From NCBI RefSeq assembly GCF_000173415.1, contig NZ_ABXW01000042.1, positions 1 through 64,000 of the forward strand: a DNA stretch of 64,000 nucleotides, given 5' to 3'. The position numbers and the translations under genes are program-made. The notes below the pieces were generated by a model that was not told the DNA's origin, ran no database searches, and saw nothing but the letters and a program-made list of their open reading frames with translations. Positions 35,044-44,050 of this stretch are shown here, one piece after another. How positions within the stretch are numbered: the first letter of the stretch is position 1; each line of letters begins with the position of its first letter. This stretch comes from Providencia alcalifaciens DSM 30120 (GTDB lineage: Bacteria; Pseudomonadota; Gammaproteobacteria; Enterobacterales; Enterobacteriaceae).

Positions 35044-37191
35044 CTATAAGCCTTCAGCTGCCTCGCGAAGCCTACGCTTGATCCCCGTATACTCCTGAAC
35101 CACATAATGCTCAGCTTTATGTTGATCCGCGATTGGCTCAACACGCACCGCACAATATTTGTATTCCGGTGTTTTGGTTATCGGGCTTAAGTTTTCTGCG
35201 ACCAGCTCATTACACGCGCCAATCCACCACTGATAGGTCATGTACACCGCGCCTTTATTTGGGCGATCACTGACATTAGCACGAGTGATGACTTTACCTT
35301 GTCGTGAACACACCCAGACCAGTTCCTGATCTTTAATCCCTAACGCTTTTGCATCTGCGGTATTGATTTGCACAAAACCTGGTTCATCAGCAAGGGAGGC
35401 TAAAGCTTTACAGTTACCCGTCATCGAGCGGCAAGAGTAGTGACCCACTTCGCGCACCGTTGCCAGTACCATTGGGAATTCCGCACTCACTTGATCGATG
35501 GGTGGACGCCATTCGCAAGTAAAGAACTGACCACGACCATTTGGCGTATCAAAATTTCCACCTTCATACAGGTACTCAGTGCCTTCACTTTCTAATGTAC
35601 GGCATGGCCATTGAATATACGCCAAGCCTGCCATTTTCTCGTAAGTCGCACCAAAATAAATTGGGCAAAGCTCGCGCAGCTCGTCCCAAATCTCTTTGGT
35701 GTTGTTGTAGTGCATTGGGTAGCCCATTGCTGTTGACATTAAACTGATGATTTCCCAGTCAGTTTTCACATCACCCACTGGTTCCACGGCTTTATAAAAA
35801 CGTTGGAAACCACGGTCAGCAGCGGTATACACACCTTCATGTTCTCCCCAAGATGTTGCAGGGAAAATGACGTCAGCAATGGATGCGGTTTTCGTCATAA
35901 AGATGTCTTGAACAATCAATAACTCAAGTTTGTCGAAGGTTCGGCGAATTGTCGCTAAATCTGGCTCAGTTTGTAGTGGATCTTCACCCATGACATAGTG
36001 TGCTTTCAGAATGCCTTCATCGATAAAGTGAGGAACTTCACTAAGAGGAATACCATTTTCATCCGGCATTGCGTCAATGCCCCAGAATTTGGCAAATTTC
36101 TCCAGTGCCGCTTTATCCGAAACATACTGGTAGCCCGGTAAAGTATTTGGCAGAGCCCCCATATCGCAGGCACCTTGCACGTTATTTTGACCACGTACAG
36201 GACCTACGCCCACATGTGGCTTACCAAGGTTACCCGTCAGTAATGCCAAGCTAGTTAGAGACTGAACAGTTTCCACACCTTGGTAGAACTGAGTCACACC
36301 CATACCCCATAAAATGGTGGCGGTTTCCGCTTTTGCATACATCCGCGCTGTTTTACGAATATCCTCGGCTTTGATGCCGGTGATCTCTTCAACTGATTCA
36401 GGTGTATACGGTGCGACTAATACGCGATATTCGTCGAACTTGTCGGTATGAGCATCGATAAAGGCTTGGTCATACAGATTTTCTTCGATGATTACATGAG
36501 CAAACGCATTCAATAACGCAATGTTTGAACCGTTTTTCAGTGGTAAGTGAATATCTGCAATACGCGCGGTTTCAATATAACGCGGGTCGCAGACAATAAT
36601 TTGTGCCCCTTTTTCTTTCGCTTTTAAAATACGGCGAGCGACAATAGGGTGTGAGTCCGCGGCGTTATAACCGAAGACAAAAATACATTTGGTATCCTCA
36701 ATTTCAACAATTGAGTTGCTCATTGCGCCATTACCGACCGAACGCTGCAGACCTGCAACCGAAGGGCCGTGTCAGACACGAGCACAGCAGTCGATATTGT
36801 TACTACCGACTGCTGCACGAACAAATTTTTGCATCACAAAGTTAGCTTCGTTACCCGGACCGCGGGAAGAACCTGTTGTCATGATGGCTTTTGGGCCATA
36901 CTTTTCTTTTATGGCTAGTAAACGGGAGCTGGCAAATTCAATGGCTTCCTCCCAAGAAACAACCTCTAATTTGCCACCACGTTGACGGCGGATCATCGGG
37001 TTTTTTAAGCGCGGCGTTAAAATTTTAGTGTCATGAATGAAGTCCCAGCCATAATAACCTTTCAGGCAAAGTTCTCCTTCATTTGTGTGACCATTTGCGC
37101 CTTCAGCGCCAATGATCTTCCCGTTCTCCACCTTCAGGTTGATTTTACAGCCTGAGGCGCAATACGGGCAGACGGTGATGACTTTTTCCAT
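35044..37191 (-). CDS. fdhF: Formate dehydrogenase H, selenocysteine-containing (FdhF)
   Basis: A 715-residue molybdopterin enzyme, the length of E. coli FdhF, if the in-frame TGA at 36774-36772 is read as selenocysteine 140 (context CCARV-U-HGPSVAG). The start at 37191 (MEKVITVCPYC) has AGGAG eight bases upstream. CPYCASGC near the N-terminus begins the [4Fe-4S] ligand set; GMGVTQFYQGVE and the C-terminal MTYQWWIGACNEL belong to the cofactor-binding domains. It oxidises formate to CO2 and passes electrons to the Hyf hydrogenase. A sigma-54 promoter and the shared activator element lie upstream. Confidence 0.97.
36733..36774 (-). promoter_or_regulatory. Selenocysteine codon and bacterial SECIS element of fdhF
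   Basis: The TGA codon is followed by a hairpin with the stem GTTGCA / TGCAGC around GGTC, nearly identical to the E. coli fdhF SelB-binding loop region. It directs selenocysteine insertion and lies inside the coding sequence. Confidence 0.93.
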
Positions 37192-37246
37192 CAACATTGC
37201 TCCTCTATTTTTGTGTAGCGGTTTCCCGCTCTTTCATAAGAGCTAA

Positions 37247-37262
37247 TGCAGGGTTTGTGCCA
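37247..37262 (-). promoter_or_regulatory. Sigma-54 promoter of fdhF
   Basis: On the minus strand TGGCACAAACCCTGCA matches the -24/-12 consensus, 56 bases before the start codon. Confidence 0.9.
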
Positions 37263-37353
37263 GTTTTTTTAGCCTATAATGAATTTGTAATTAGCTGAAT
37301 AAAAAGAAAATATTTTTAATCGAGAAATAAACAAAAGCTAAATGGAAGTGAGA

Positions 37354-37369
37354 TCGTCAAAAGTGTCGA
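37354..37369 (+). promoter_or_regulatory. Shared upstream activator element of fdhF
   Basis: TCGTCAAAAGTGTCGA is the third copy of TCGTCA-N4-TGTCGA. It begins 92 bases upstream of the fdhF -24 box, practically the same distance as at hydN. Confidence 0.75.
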
Positions 37370-37496
37370 GAATTTCTCGGACAATGTCGCATAGGTTTTA
37401 AATAATTTATTTCATAATCTTGTCACAAAATGGATATTTATTAGTCATTATTGTGACTTAAATTTGCCAATAACGCGCATGTGAGAGGATTTCATT

Positions 37497-39206
37497 ATGT
37501 TTAGTGTTGATGCTTTACTGGAAAGTGCTTTTCCGCAGCAAACACTGCCCGCTTGGAAACGGAAGCTATTAAAGCGTTTATTACATGAAAAAGATTTCCA
37601 ACAGCTTGCTGAAGATTACCCGCACTTAAAAGGGCTCGATCTTGTTGAGCAATTTATGAATGATTTAAATGTGCGTTGCGAACTCGGTGAGGGAGATTTA
37701 GAAAATATTCCCAGCCAAGGACCCGTGCTATTCGTGGCGAATCATCCCATTGGATCCCTTGATGGACTCGCGATTTTACGTGCGGTTGCAACGGTAAGAC
37801 CGGATGTTAAAATCGTCGCCAACCAAATGCTCAGTTACCTTGAGCCACTGCAAAACTTATTTATTCCTGTTGATAATGTTGGTAATCGCACCAACCGCCA
37901 GCAAGTGGTTGGCATGCAATCCCACTTGGATAACCAAGGGGCTTTGGTGGTTTTCCCTGCTGGGGAAGTGTCTCGATGGGGAACTAAAGGCATTCGCGAT
38001 AGCCATTGGCGCACGGGATTTTTACGTTTAGCCGCCAAATCTCGCGCACCGATCGTTCCTGTTCATGTCCAAGCGCGTAACAGTCTGTTGTTTTACACTA
38101 CCTCCTTAGTTTATAAGCCATTGTCAGCATTGATGTTGGTGAACGAAATGTTCAAACAGCGCAATAACCTCATCAAATTGCGGATCGGCGGGCGAATTCC
38201 CTTCTCGCAATGGTATGACGGGCGCACCAACGATAATGAACTGGCAGAGCGTTTTCGTCGCCATGTCTATCTCTTGGGGAAAGGTAAAGCGGGGTTATTT
38301 ACGTGTGAAGCCCCCATTGCACTCCCTGAAGATCGTATCGAGCTGAAAAAAGCGTTAGCCGCTTGTGAAAAGCTAGGGGTGACGCCAGATGGCAAAATTA
38401 TTTATCTCTACCAGCGTCAGCAAGAAGAGCGAACGCCGATTCTACGCGAGCTAGGACGCTTGCGGGAAATCGCGTTTCGTGCGGTTGGTGAAGGTTCAGG
38501 TAAACGCCGCGATCTCGATAGCTTTGACGATGATTACTACCATCTTATTTTATGGGATGAAGATGATTTAGAAGTGGTTGGCGCTTATCGATTTGTGCCG
38601 ACAGAGCAGCAGTTATCGAAAAAAGGATTAGAGGGAATTTACAGCAATAGCCTGTTTCACTATAACCAAGACATGATGCCTATCTTGGCACAAGGTATTG
38701 AATTAGGTCGCAGTTTTATCCAGCCTACTTATTGGGGAAAACGTGGTTTAGATTACCTCTGGTTAGGTATTGGTGCGTATTTAGCGAAGTACCCTCAATA
38801 TCGTTATCTATTTGGTCCTGTGTCTATCTCTGGCAGCATGCCGGTTGCTGCGCGTGATTTGTTGATTGCGTTTTACCGTCTCTATTTTTCATCTGAGCTC
38901 GCGATGGCACAATCCCGCAAGCCATATCCAGCTTCGCTACCTCAGGTGCTAGCGCAGTTCGATGGCAATAATTACCAAGAGGATTTGGTGAAGCTAAAAA
39001 GTTTACTGAGCAATATTGGCTGTTCTATCCCGACGCTGTATAAGCAGTACACTGAATTGTGTGAGCCAGGAGGCGTACAGTTTATTGATTTCGGGACTGA
39101 TCCCGCCTTTAACGACTGTATTGATGGTTTGGTTTTGGTGGATTTAAGTCGCTTGAAACCGCAGCGTTATCAGCGTTATATTGCCGTACACCAAGCCCAC
39201 AAGTAG
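37497..39206 (+). CDS. OlsF-like bifunctional acyltransferase (ornithine lipid synthesis)
   Basis: A 569-residue protein with two enzyme domains. Residues ~60-260 form a PlsC/OlsA-like glycerolipid acyltransferase domain (VANHPIGSLDG acceptor motif, VVFPAGEVSRWG). Residues ~300-480 form an OlsB/haemolysin-type GNAT domain (EGIYSNSLFHY, FGPVSISGSMP). This N-terminal OlsA / C-terminal OlsB order is that of OlsF of Serratia proteamaculans, which makes ornithine lipids alone. Product here is inferred. It is a single gene, divergent from fdhF, on a promoter that cannot be placed. Confidence 0.8.
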   Translation: MFSVDALLESAFPQQTLPAWKRKLLKRLLHEKDFQQLAEDYPHLKGLDLVEQFMNDLNVRCELGEGDLENIPSQGPVLFVANHPIGSLDGLAILRAVATVRPDVKIVANQMLSYLEPLQNLFIPVDNVGNRTNRQQVVGMQSHLDNQGALVVFPAGEVSRWGTKGIRDSHWRTGFLRLAAKSRAPIVPVHVQARNSLLFYTTSLVYKPLSALMLVNEMFKQRNNLIKLRIGGRIPFSQWYDGRTNDNELAERFRRHVYLLGKGKAGLFTCEAPIALPEDRIELKKALAACEKLGVTPDGKIIYLYQRQQEERTPILRELGRLREIAFRAVGEGSGKRRDLDSFDDDYYHLILWDEDDLEVVGAYRFVPTEQQLSKKGLEGIYSNSLFHYNQDMMPILAQGIELGRSFIQPTYWGKRGLDYLWLGIGAYLAKYPQYRYLFGPVSISGSMPVAARDLLIAFYRLYFSSELAMAQSRKPYPASLPQVLAQFDGNNYQEDLVKLKSLLSNIGCSIPTLYKQYTELCEPGGVQFIDFGTDPAFNDCIDGLVLVDLSRLKPQRYQRYIAVHQAHK

Positions 39207-39228
39207 ACTGAAGAATAAGTTGATGAGG

Positions 39229-39251
39229 AGGGTGGGGAAACTCACCCTTTC
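39229..39251 (+). terminator. Possible terminator after the OlsF-like gene
   Basis: A short stem AGGGTG / CACCCT is followed by TTTC. Confidence 0.45.
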
Positions 39252-39389
39252 TTATTGAGTTCGTGACTTTATCCATTCCAATCCAATTATTTGTCTTGTC
39301 ATTATTCCATCACAAATTTGTCATCTCTCTGACCCATTCCTTTCGTAGCATCCTCGATAACGATTAAGTCCCAAAGAGGATAACAATGT

Positions 39390-40142
39390 ATGTTAAACAC
39401 ACTCTCTTCATTGAATGGGAGTTCGGATGCTTTTCAACATGCTAGCGTGGCAAGTACACAATTAGCACTGCGACGTCCGATGATTTCCATTCATCAACTT
39501 TCTCAGGTTTTTGCCCATCAAACCGTACTGGACGGCATCGATTTGACGGTGATGAAAGGCACTATCTTGGCGCTACTTGGTCCATCGGGTTGCGGTAAAA
39601 GCACGTTATTGAAACTGTTAGCAGGGTTATTGCAACCAAGCTCAGGCGAGATTTTCCTGAATGAAAAGCGGGTAGCGAGTGCTCAGCATCTTGTACCGCC
39701 AGAACAGCGTAATCTTGGGATGGTCTTTCAGGATTATGCACTCTGGCCTCATATGACGGTATTTCAAAACGTCGCTTTTCCCTTACGCATGCGTAAAGTT
39801 ACACGCCAAGAGATCGAAGAAAGAGTTAATCAAGCACTGGAACGTGTTGGATTGGCAGGGTTTGCTAAACGTAAACCTGCGGATTTATCCGGTGGTCAAC
39901 AACAGCGTGTCGCGTTAGCCCGCGCCATTATCGCGGAACCCGAAATTTTATTGTTTGATGAACCCCTTTCTAACCTTGATGTTGCCTTACGCTGTGCCCT
40001 GTGTGATGAGATGGCGCAGCTACTTCGTGCACTAGAAATTACTGCCGTTTATGTCACTCATGATCCCGCTGAAGCCCATGCATTGGCGCATCAAATCGCC
40101 CATATGCAAAACGGCAAAATAGACAGTTTGACCACCTTATGA
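39390..40142 (+). CDS. ABC transporter ATPase, ferric-iron type
   Basis: A 250-residue ATPase with Walker A GPSGCGKST (residues 64-72), signature LSGGQQQR near 165 and Walker B ILLFDEP. It resembles FbpC/PotA-group ATPases but stops after the nucleotide-binding domain, lacking the C-terminal regulatory (TOBE) domain. The first ~30 residues precede the usual family start (MISIHQLSQVF), so a start at 39480 is possible. It overlaps the next frame region and forms an operon with the binding protein and permease that follow. Confidence 0.85.
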   Translation: MLNTLSSLNGSSDAFQHASVASTQLALRRPMISIHQLSQVFAHQTVLDGIDLTVMKGTILALLGPSGCGKSTLLKLLAGLLQPSSGEIFLNEKRVASAQHLVPPEQRNLGMVFQDYALWPHMTVFQNVAFPLRMRKVTRQEIEERVNQALERVGLAGFAKRKPADLSGGQQQRVALARAIIAEPEILLFDEPLSNLDVALRCALCDEMAQLLRALEITAVYVTHDPAEAHALAHQIAHMQNGKIDSLTTL

Positions 40143-40156
40143 AGAGAGACTCTGTT

Positions 40157-41137
40157 ATGCAAAAGCTGATGTTATCAAACCATTTTTTCATGAAAGGTAT
40201 CGCAATGAGTTTAGGATTATCTTGTGCACTATTCTCCGTTTCTTCTCAGGCATTGACCGTCTATACCGCGGGTCCGGGGGCGATGGCAAAACAGCTAGCC
40301 GCAGGATATGAAAAACAAACAGGCGTGAAAGTGGATGTTTTTCAGGCAACCACGGGCAAAGTGATGGCGCGCTTAGAGGCAGAACAAGCTAATCCTCGTG
40401 CCGATGTGTTGATTTCTGCCTCATGGGATACGGCATTGGATCTTCAGCAAAAAGGGTGGCTATTGGCCTATGAAAGTCCGAATGCCGAAAAGGTGCCTGC
40501 GCAATTCAAAACACCATACTATGTGGCGCAAGGGATCTCCGCATTGGGGATCGTTTGGAACAGTAAAAGTGGTACGCCAACACCAAAAGATTGGGCAGAT
40601 CTAGCTCAGCCGGCTTTTAAAGATAAAGTGACGATGCCCGATCCTGCGTTATCTGGAGCATCTTTAGATCTATTATTGGGCTTACAAAATGCAAAATCAG
40701 AAGCAGCATGGACACTATTTTCTGAATTAAAAGCCAATGGCATGGTGATTTCAGGACCGAACGCTCAGGCATTGACGCCGGTATTACAAGGTGCAAAAGC
40801 GGCTGTATTTGGAGCCGTGGATTATGTGGCTTATGGCAGTATTGCTGAGGGAGAATCTATCGAGGTGATTTTCCCAAGTAGTGGAACGGCAATCGCACCG
40901 CGTCCAATGATGATTTTAAAGAGCAGCAAGCAGCAAGAAGAAGCGAAAGCATTCATTGATTATGTACTTTCCCCAGACGGTCAGAAAATTGTGGCAGATG
41001 CATGGTTAATGCCAGCAAGAACGGATATTGCAGGGAAACGCCCTGATTTCTCGACACTAAAACTGTTACCTGAACCGACAACGGACAGTACAGAGCGCAG
41101 CAGCGTGTTATCTCACTTTAGCGGCATTTTCCGCTAA
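40157..41137 (+). CDS. Periplasmic binding protein of the ferric-iron-type ABC transporter
   Basis: A 326-residue secreted protein with a signal peptide of about 32 residues ending SVSSQA. The mature part is a family-1/6 extracellular binding protein (LTVYTAGPGAMAKQLAAGYE, then ADVLISASWDTA). Relatives bind Fe(III), but some bind phosphonates or sugar phosphates, so the substrate is uncertain. The ATG at 40157 with AGAGAG upstream is preferred over an in-frame ATG at 40139 that overlaps the ATPase stop. Confidence 0.8.
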   Translation: MQKLMLSNHFFMKGIAMSLGLSCALFSVSSQALTVYTAGPGAMAKQLAAGYEKQTGVKVDVFQATTGKVMARLEAEQANPRADVLISASWDTALDLQQKGWLLAYESPNAEKVPAQFKTPYYVAQGISALGIVWNSKSGTPTPKDWADLAQPAFKDKVTMPDPALSGASLDLLLGLQNAKSEAAWTLFSELKANGMVISGPNAQALTPVLQGAKAAVFGAVDYVAYGSIAEGESIEVIFPSSGTAIAPRPMMILKSSKQQEEAKAFIDYVLSPDGQKIVADAWLMPARTDIAGKRPDFSTLKLLPEPTTDSTERSSVLSHFSGIFR

Positions 41138-41197
41138 CGGTTTTCTCTTCTTCGCCGCTGGGTGGCAATGAGCGACCCAGCAGGAGCTGATTTACTG

Positions 41198-42853
41198 ATG
41201 ATTACACGTCGTTTATTGCCATTTTCGGTATTAATCGCTTTGGCGATTTTAGTGGTTATTCCTTTGATTTTTATTGTGTTACAAGCGCTATTTCCGCATT
41301 TTGGACAAGGGGATTTCAGCCAGATTTTCCAGCCGATTATCCATCTATTTAATGAGCAGGAACTGGCAAGCTTGCTACAAAATACCTTTTTATTGGGTTT
41401 AGGCGTGGCGCTGGTGAGTGCTGTTATCGCCATCCCATTAGGGGCTGTGCGTGGCTTATTTAATCTGCCTTTTGCTCGTGTTTGGGATTTACTGTTTTTG
41501 ATTCCATTTTTAATTCCGCCTTATATCGCAGGGCTTTCATGGATGTTAACCCTGCAACCGAATGGTTATTTTCAACAATTGTTTGGCATTAGCCCCGGTA
41601 GCGCACTGTTTTCCCTTGGGGGAATGGTGGTGATTATGTCATTGAATTTATTTCCTGTTCTCTACTTTGCCGTCTCCCGCAGTATGGCGGCAAATGGCAA
41701 CCGTCTGGCGGATGTGGCACAAGTTCATGGCGCATCCGCATGGCAGGCATTTCTACGGGTGACATTGCCGCTCTCTTTGCCTTCGATTGCCGCAGGTTTA
41801 TTGCTGGTTTTCACCTTAGCGATTGAAGAATATGGGATCCCCGCAGCAATTGGCTCACCGAATGGTATCCGAGTTTTGACAACCGATATTGAACAACGTC
41901 TTGCTGATTGGCCGATTGATTTACCGGGAGCGGCATCGCTGTCGTTGGTGTTAGCCAGTTTGGCGCTATTGGCCTATACACTGCAACGCGCCTTAGTGTC
42001 TGGGCGTAATGTGGCGACTAATACGGGCAAAGCCGCGGCATTGGTGACACGCTCTCTGGGTATTTGGCGCATTCCCGCTGTATGTTTGTTTTCTTTCGTA
42101 GCGCTTTGTGCGGTTGGTATGCCATTACTCGCCATGTTGGGCACGGCATTTTCCAACACAGTATCGGGGGGCTTAACATTCGATAACCTGACATTACGAC
42201 ATTTTTCTGGGTTACTGAATCGCCACACAGAAGCACTTGATGCATTACTGACAAGCGTGTCTCTTGCGACAGCAACGGCAATATTGACAGGCGTACTTGG
42301 ATTTTTGTGTGCATGGCTGGTGGTCGCACAGCGTATTCGCGGTGCTTCATTACTCGATGGGCTTTCGTTACTGCCGATTGCTATTCCAGGAATTGTGGTT
42401 GCTGTTGGGCTTATTCTTGCATGGAATCAACCGTTTTGGCCTGTCTCTCCATACCATACGTGGGGGATTTTATTGCTGGCTTACAGCTGCTTATTATTGC
42501 CTTACCCTGTACGTTATTGCAGTGCAGCATTGACGCAAATTAGCGGTAGCTTATCCGATGCGGCACGGGTTCATGGCGCGGGAGTGATGCGCTCACTCAG
42601 ATTAATTTTGTTTCCGTTAGTCTTGCCAAGTCTCGTGGCTGCGATGATGTTGGTGTTTGCGGTGGCATCGCGAGAGTTAGTTTCCTCGCTGTTACTGGCT
42701 CCTGCGGGCATGCAAACGGTATCGATTTTTGTGTGGCGTCAATTTGAGCAAGGTTCGATTGGTAGCGGCATGGCGATGGCATGTCTTGCTGTACTCATAA
42801 GCTTGGTCTTGATGCTATGCGCACAATATATTCAGCAGCGGTATAGCCGTTAA
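41198..42853 (+). CDS. Fused ABC permease, ferric-iron type (FbpB-like)
   Basis: A permease of about 551 residues with two homologous halves, as in FbpB/SfuB proteins. Each half has six membrane segments and an EAA loop (VAQVHGASAWQAFLRVTLPL and AARVHGAGVMRSLRLILFPL) that contacts the ATPase. The start is uncertain: the ATG at 41198 follows an AGGAG 11 bases upstream; GTG 41162 and ATG 41168 in the same frame lack one. It completes the three-gene transporter. Confidence 0.85.
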   Translation: MITRRLLPFSVLIALAILVVIPLIFIVLQALFPHFGQGDFSQIFQPIIHLFNEQELASLLQNTFLLGLGVALVSAVIAIPLGAVRGLFNLPFARVWDLLFLIPFLIPPYIAGLSWMLTLQPNGYFQQLFGISPGSALFSLGGMVVIMSLNLFPVLYFAVSRSMAANGNRLADVAQVHGASAWQAFLRVTLPLSLPSIAAGLLLVFTLAIEEYGIPAAIGSPNGIRVLTTDIEQRLADWPIDLPGAASLSLVLASLALLAYTLQRALVSGRNVATNTGKAAALVTRSLGIWRIPAVCLFSFVALCAVGMPLLAMLGTAFSNTVSGGLTFDNLTLRHFSGLLNRHTEALDALLTSVSLATATAILTGVLGFLCAWLVVAQRIRGASLLDGLSLLPIAIPGIVVAVGLILAWNQPFWPVSPYHTWGILLLAYSCLLLPYPVRYCSAALTQISGSLSDAARVHGAGVMRSLRLILFPLVLPSLVAAMMLVFAVASRELVSSLLLAPAGMQTVSIFVWRQFEQGSIGSGMAMACLAVLISLVLMLCAQYIQQRYSR

Positions 42854-42914
42854 CGGGAATTCATGCCACAGTACGAAACTGATGATTGAATAGCCTATTA
42901 GCGGAGCAAAAAAC

Positions 42915-43298
42915 ATGAAATTCAAATACGCTATTTTGTATGTCGAGAATGTTGAGAAAACCCTCGATTTTTACCAACGAGCTTTTGGTTTTAAAAAATC
43001 GTTTCTCCATGAAAGCGGTGATTATGGGGAGCTGGATACTGGCAGCACGACAATTTCTTTTTCTTCGTTAGCATTGATGAATCAACTCGGTAAAGGCGCG
43101 GTCGCACCTAACCCTAGCGCCCCGGTTTTTGAGCTGGCTTTTGAGACAGATGATGTCCCAAAAGCGTTGCATCAAGCCGTGAACGCAGGTGCGGAGTTAG
43201 TTCAAGATGCGCAAGACATGCCGTGGGGGCAAACCATCGGTTATGTGCACGACCTTAATGGCTTCTTGATTGAAATCTGCACGCTAGTTCAGGGTTAA
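42915..43298 (+). CDS. VOC-family (glyoxalase/bleomycin-resistance-like) protein
   Basis: A 127-residue protein with two beta-alpha-beta-beta-beta repeats of the vicinal oxygen chelate fold: YAILYVENVEKTLDFYQRAF at the start and FELAFETDDVPKALHQAV in the middle, ending DLNGFLIEICT. Histidine and glutamate residues could form a metal site. Substrate unknown; family members include glyoxalases, dioxygenases and drug-binding proteins. Confidence 0.85.
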   Translation: MKFKYAILYVENVEKTLDFYQRAFGFKKSFLHESGDYGELDTGSTTISFSSLALMNQLGKGAVAPNPSAPVFELAFETDDVPKALHQAVNAGAELVQDAQDMPWGQTIGYVHDLNGFLIEICTLVQG

Positions 43299-43386
43299 CT
43301 CACTATAAATATCGGAATTAGTCGATATACTGAATAACCTATTTTAGTGAAAATACAGCTAATTACGCTAAAAATAAGGATCCTCT

Positions 43387-43944
43387 ATGCAGGGCATGAA
43401 CCCCGAAACTGTCGACCACTATAATGACATTATGCCAATGATCACCAAGTTGGCTGCACTGTTAAATCCCCATTCAGCAGAGAATGCTGCCACGGATATC
43501 TCTTCGTTTGAGGAGGAACTCAACGAGTGGATCAGCGAAGATGAGGAGGGATTTGTGGAAAGTATTGAAGAGGGTGAGGTTGGCTATTTAATGGCGGACC
43601 TGATTGTTAGATCAAATATGGGAAATAGTTTTTGGATCGACTGGAAAGACAGCGAGTCTGCGGTGGGTTTTTTGGACAGCGCGCTTGAGTGTGAAGGATT
43701 GGATATTCAGTTAGATTTTGCCGTTAAAGACCCTAAAAACGATTTAAGACCAGACCAAATTTTTGTTCGTGCTAATCAGCAGCTACAAGCTCTTGGTTAC
43801 TATTTATTGGGTCTGACTTCCGGTAACGATGCTTACCATGAAATATTAATTCCTTCCGGTATTTTCGAGCCCTTTATGGACATCATGGAACATTTCGACG
43901 TGATGGTAGAGCTAAATGACGAGGAAGTCGATTACAGCGAATAA
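43387..43944 (+). CDS. Acidic cytosolic protein of unknown function
   Basis: A 185-residue soluble, very acidic protein without signal or membrane segments. A central NSFWIDWKDSESAVGFLDSAL segment resembles the DUF6630-type family, but I am not certain of that. It is a single gene with its own terminator. It does not match RraB, which I considered because of the acidic composition. Confidence 0.7.
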   Translation: MQGMNPETVDHYNDIMPMITKLAALLNPHSAENAATDISSFEEELNEWISEDEEGFVESIEEGEVGYLMADLIVRSNMGNSFWIDWKDSESAVGFLDSALECEGLDIQLDFAVKDPKNDLRPDQIFVRANQQLQALGYYLLGLTSGNDAYHEILIPSGIFEPFMDIMEHFDVMVELNDEEVDYSE

Positions 43945-43956
43945 CCATAGCAACAA

Positions 43957-43977
43957 GGGAATACTATTCGTATTCCC
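43957..43977 (+). terminator. Probable terminator after the acidic protein gene
   Basis: The perfect 8-bp stem GGGAATAC / GTATTCCC lies 13 bases after the stop. The following T-tract is weak. Confidence 0.55.
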
Positions 43978-44050
43978 GCCATTTCTGCCTTCTCGCTAAG
44001 GTTGATATTTTCACCATTTCCGCGCATTTTCCCGTGTGGCGGTGCTTTTC

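Noticed and set aside
35044-37197. Two separate formate dehydrogenase gene pieces, suggesting a pseudogene
   Set aside because: The separating stop is a TGA at the known selenocysteine position with a SECIS hairpin. The gene is intact.
43387-43944. Identification as RraB (RNase E inhibitor)
   Set aside because: The protein is similarly acidic but lacks RraB sequence motifs and is longer than RraB.
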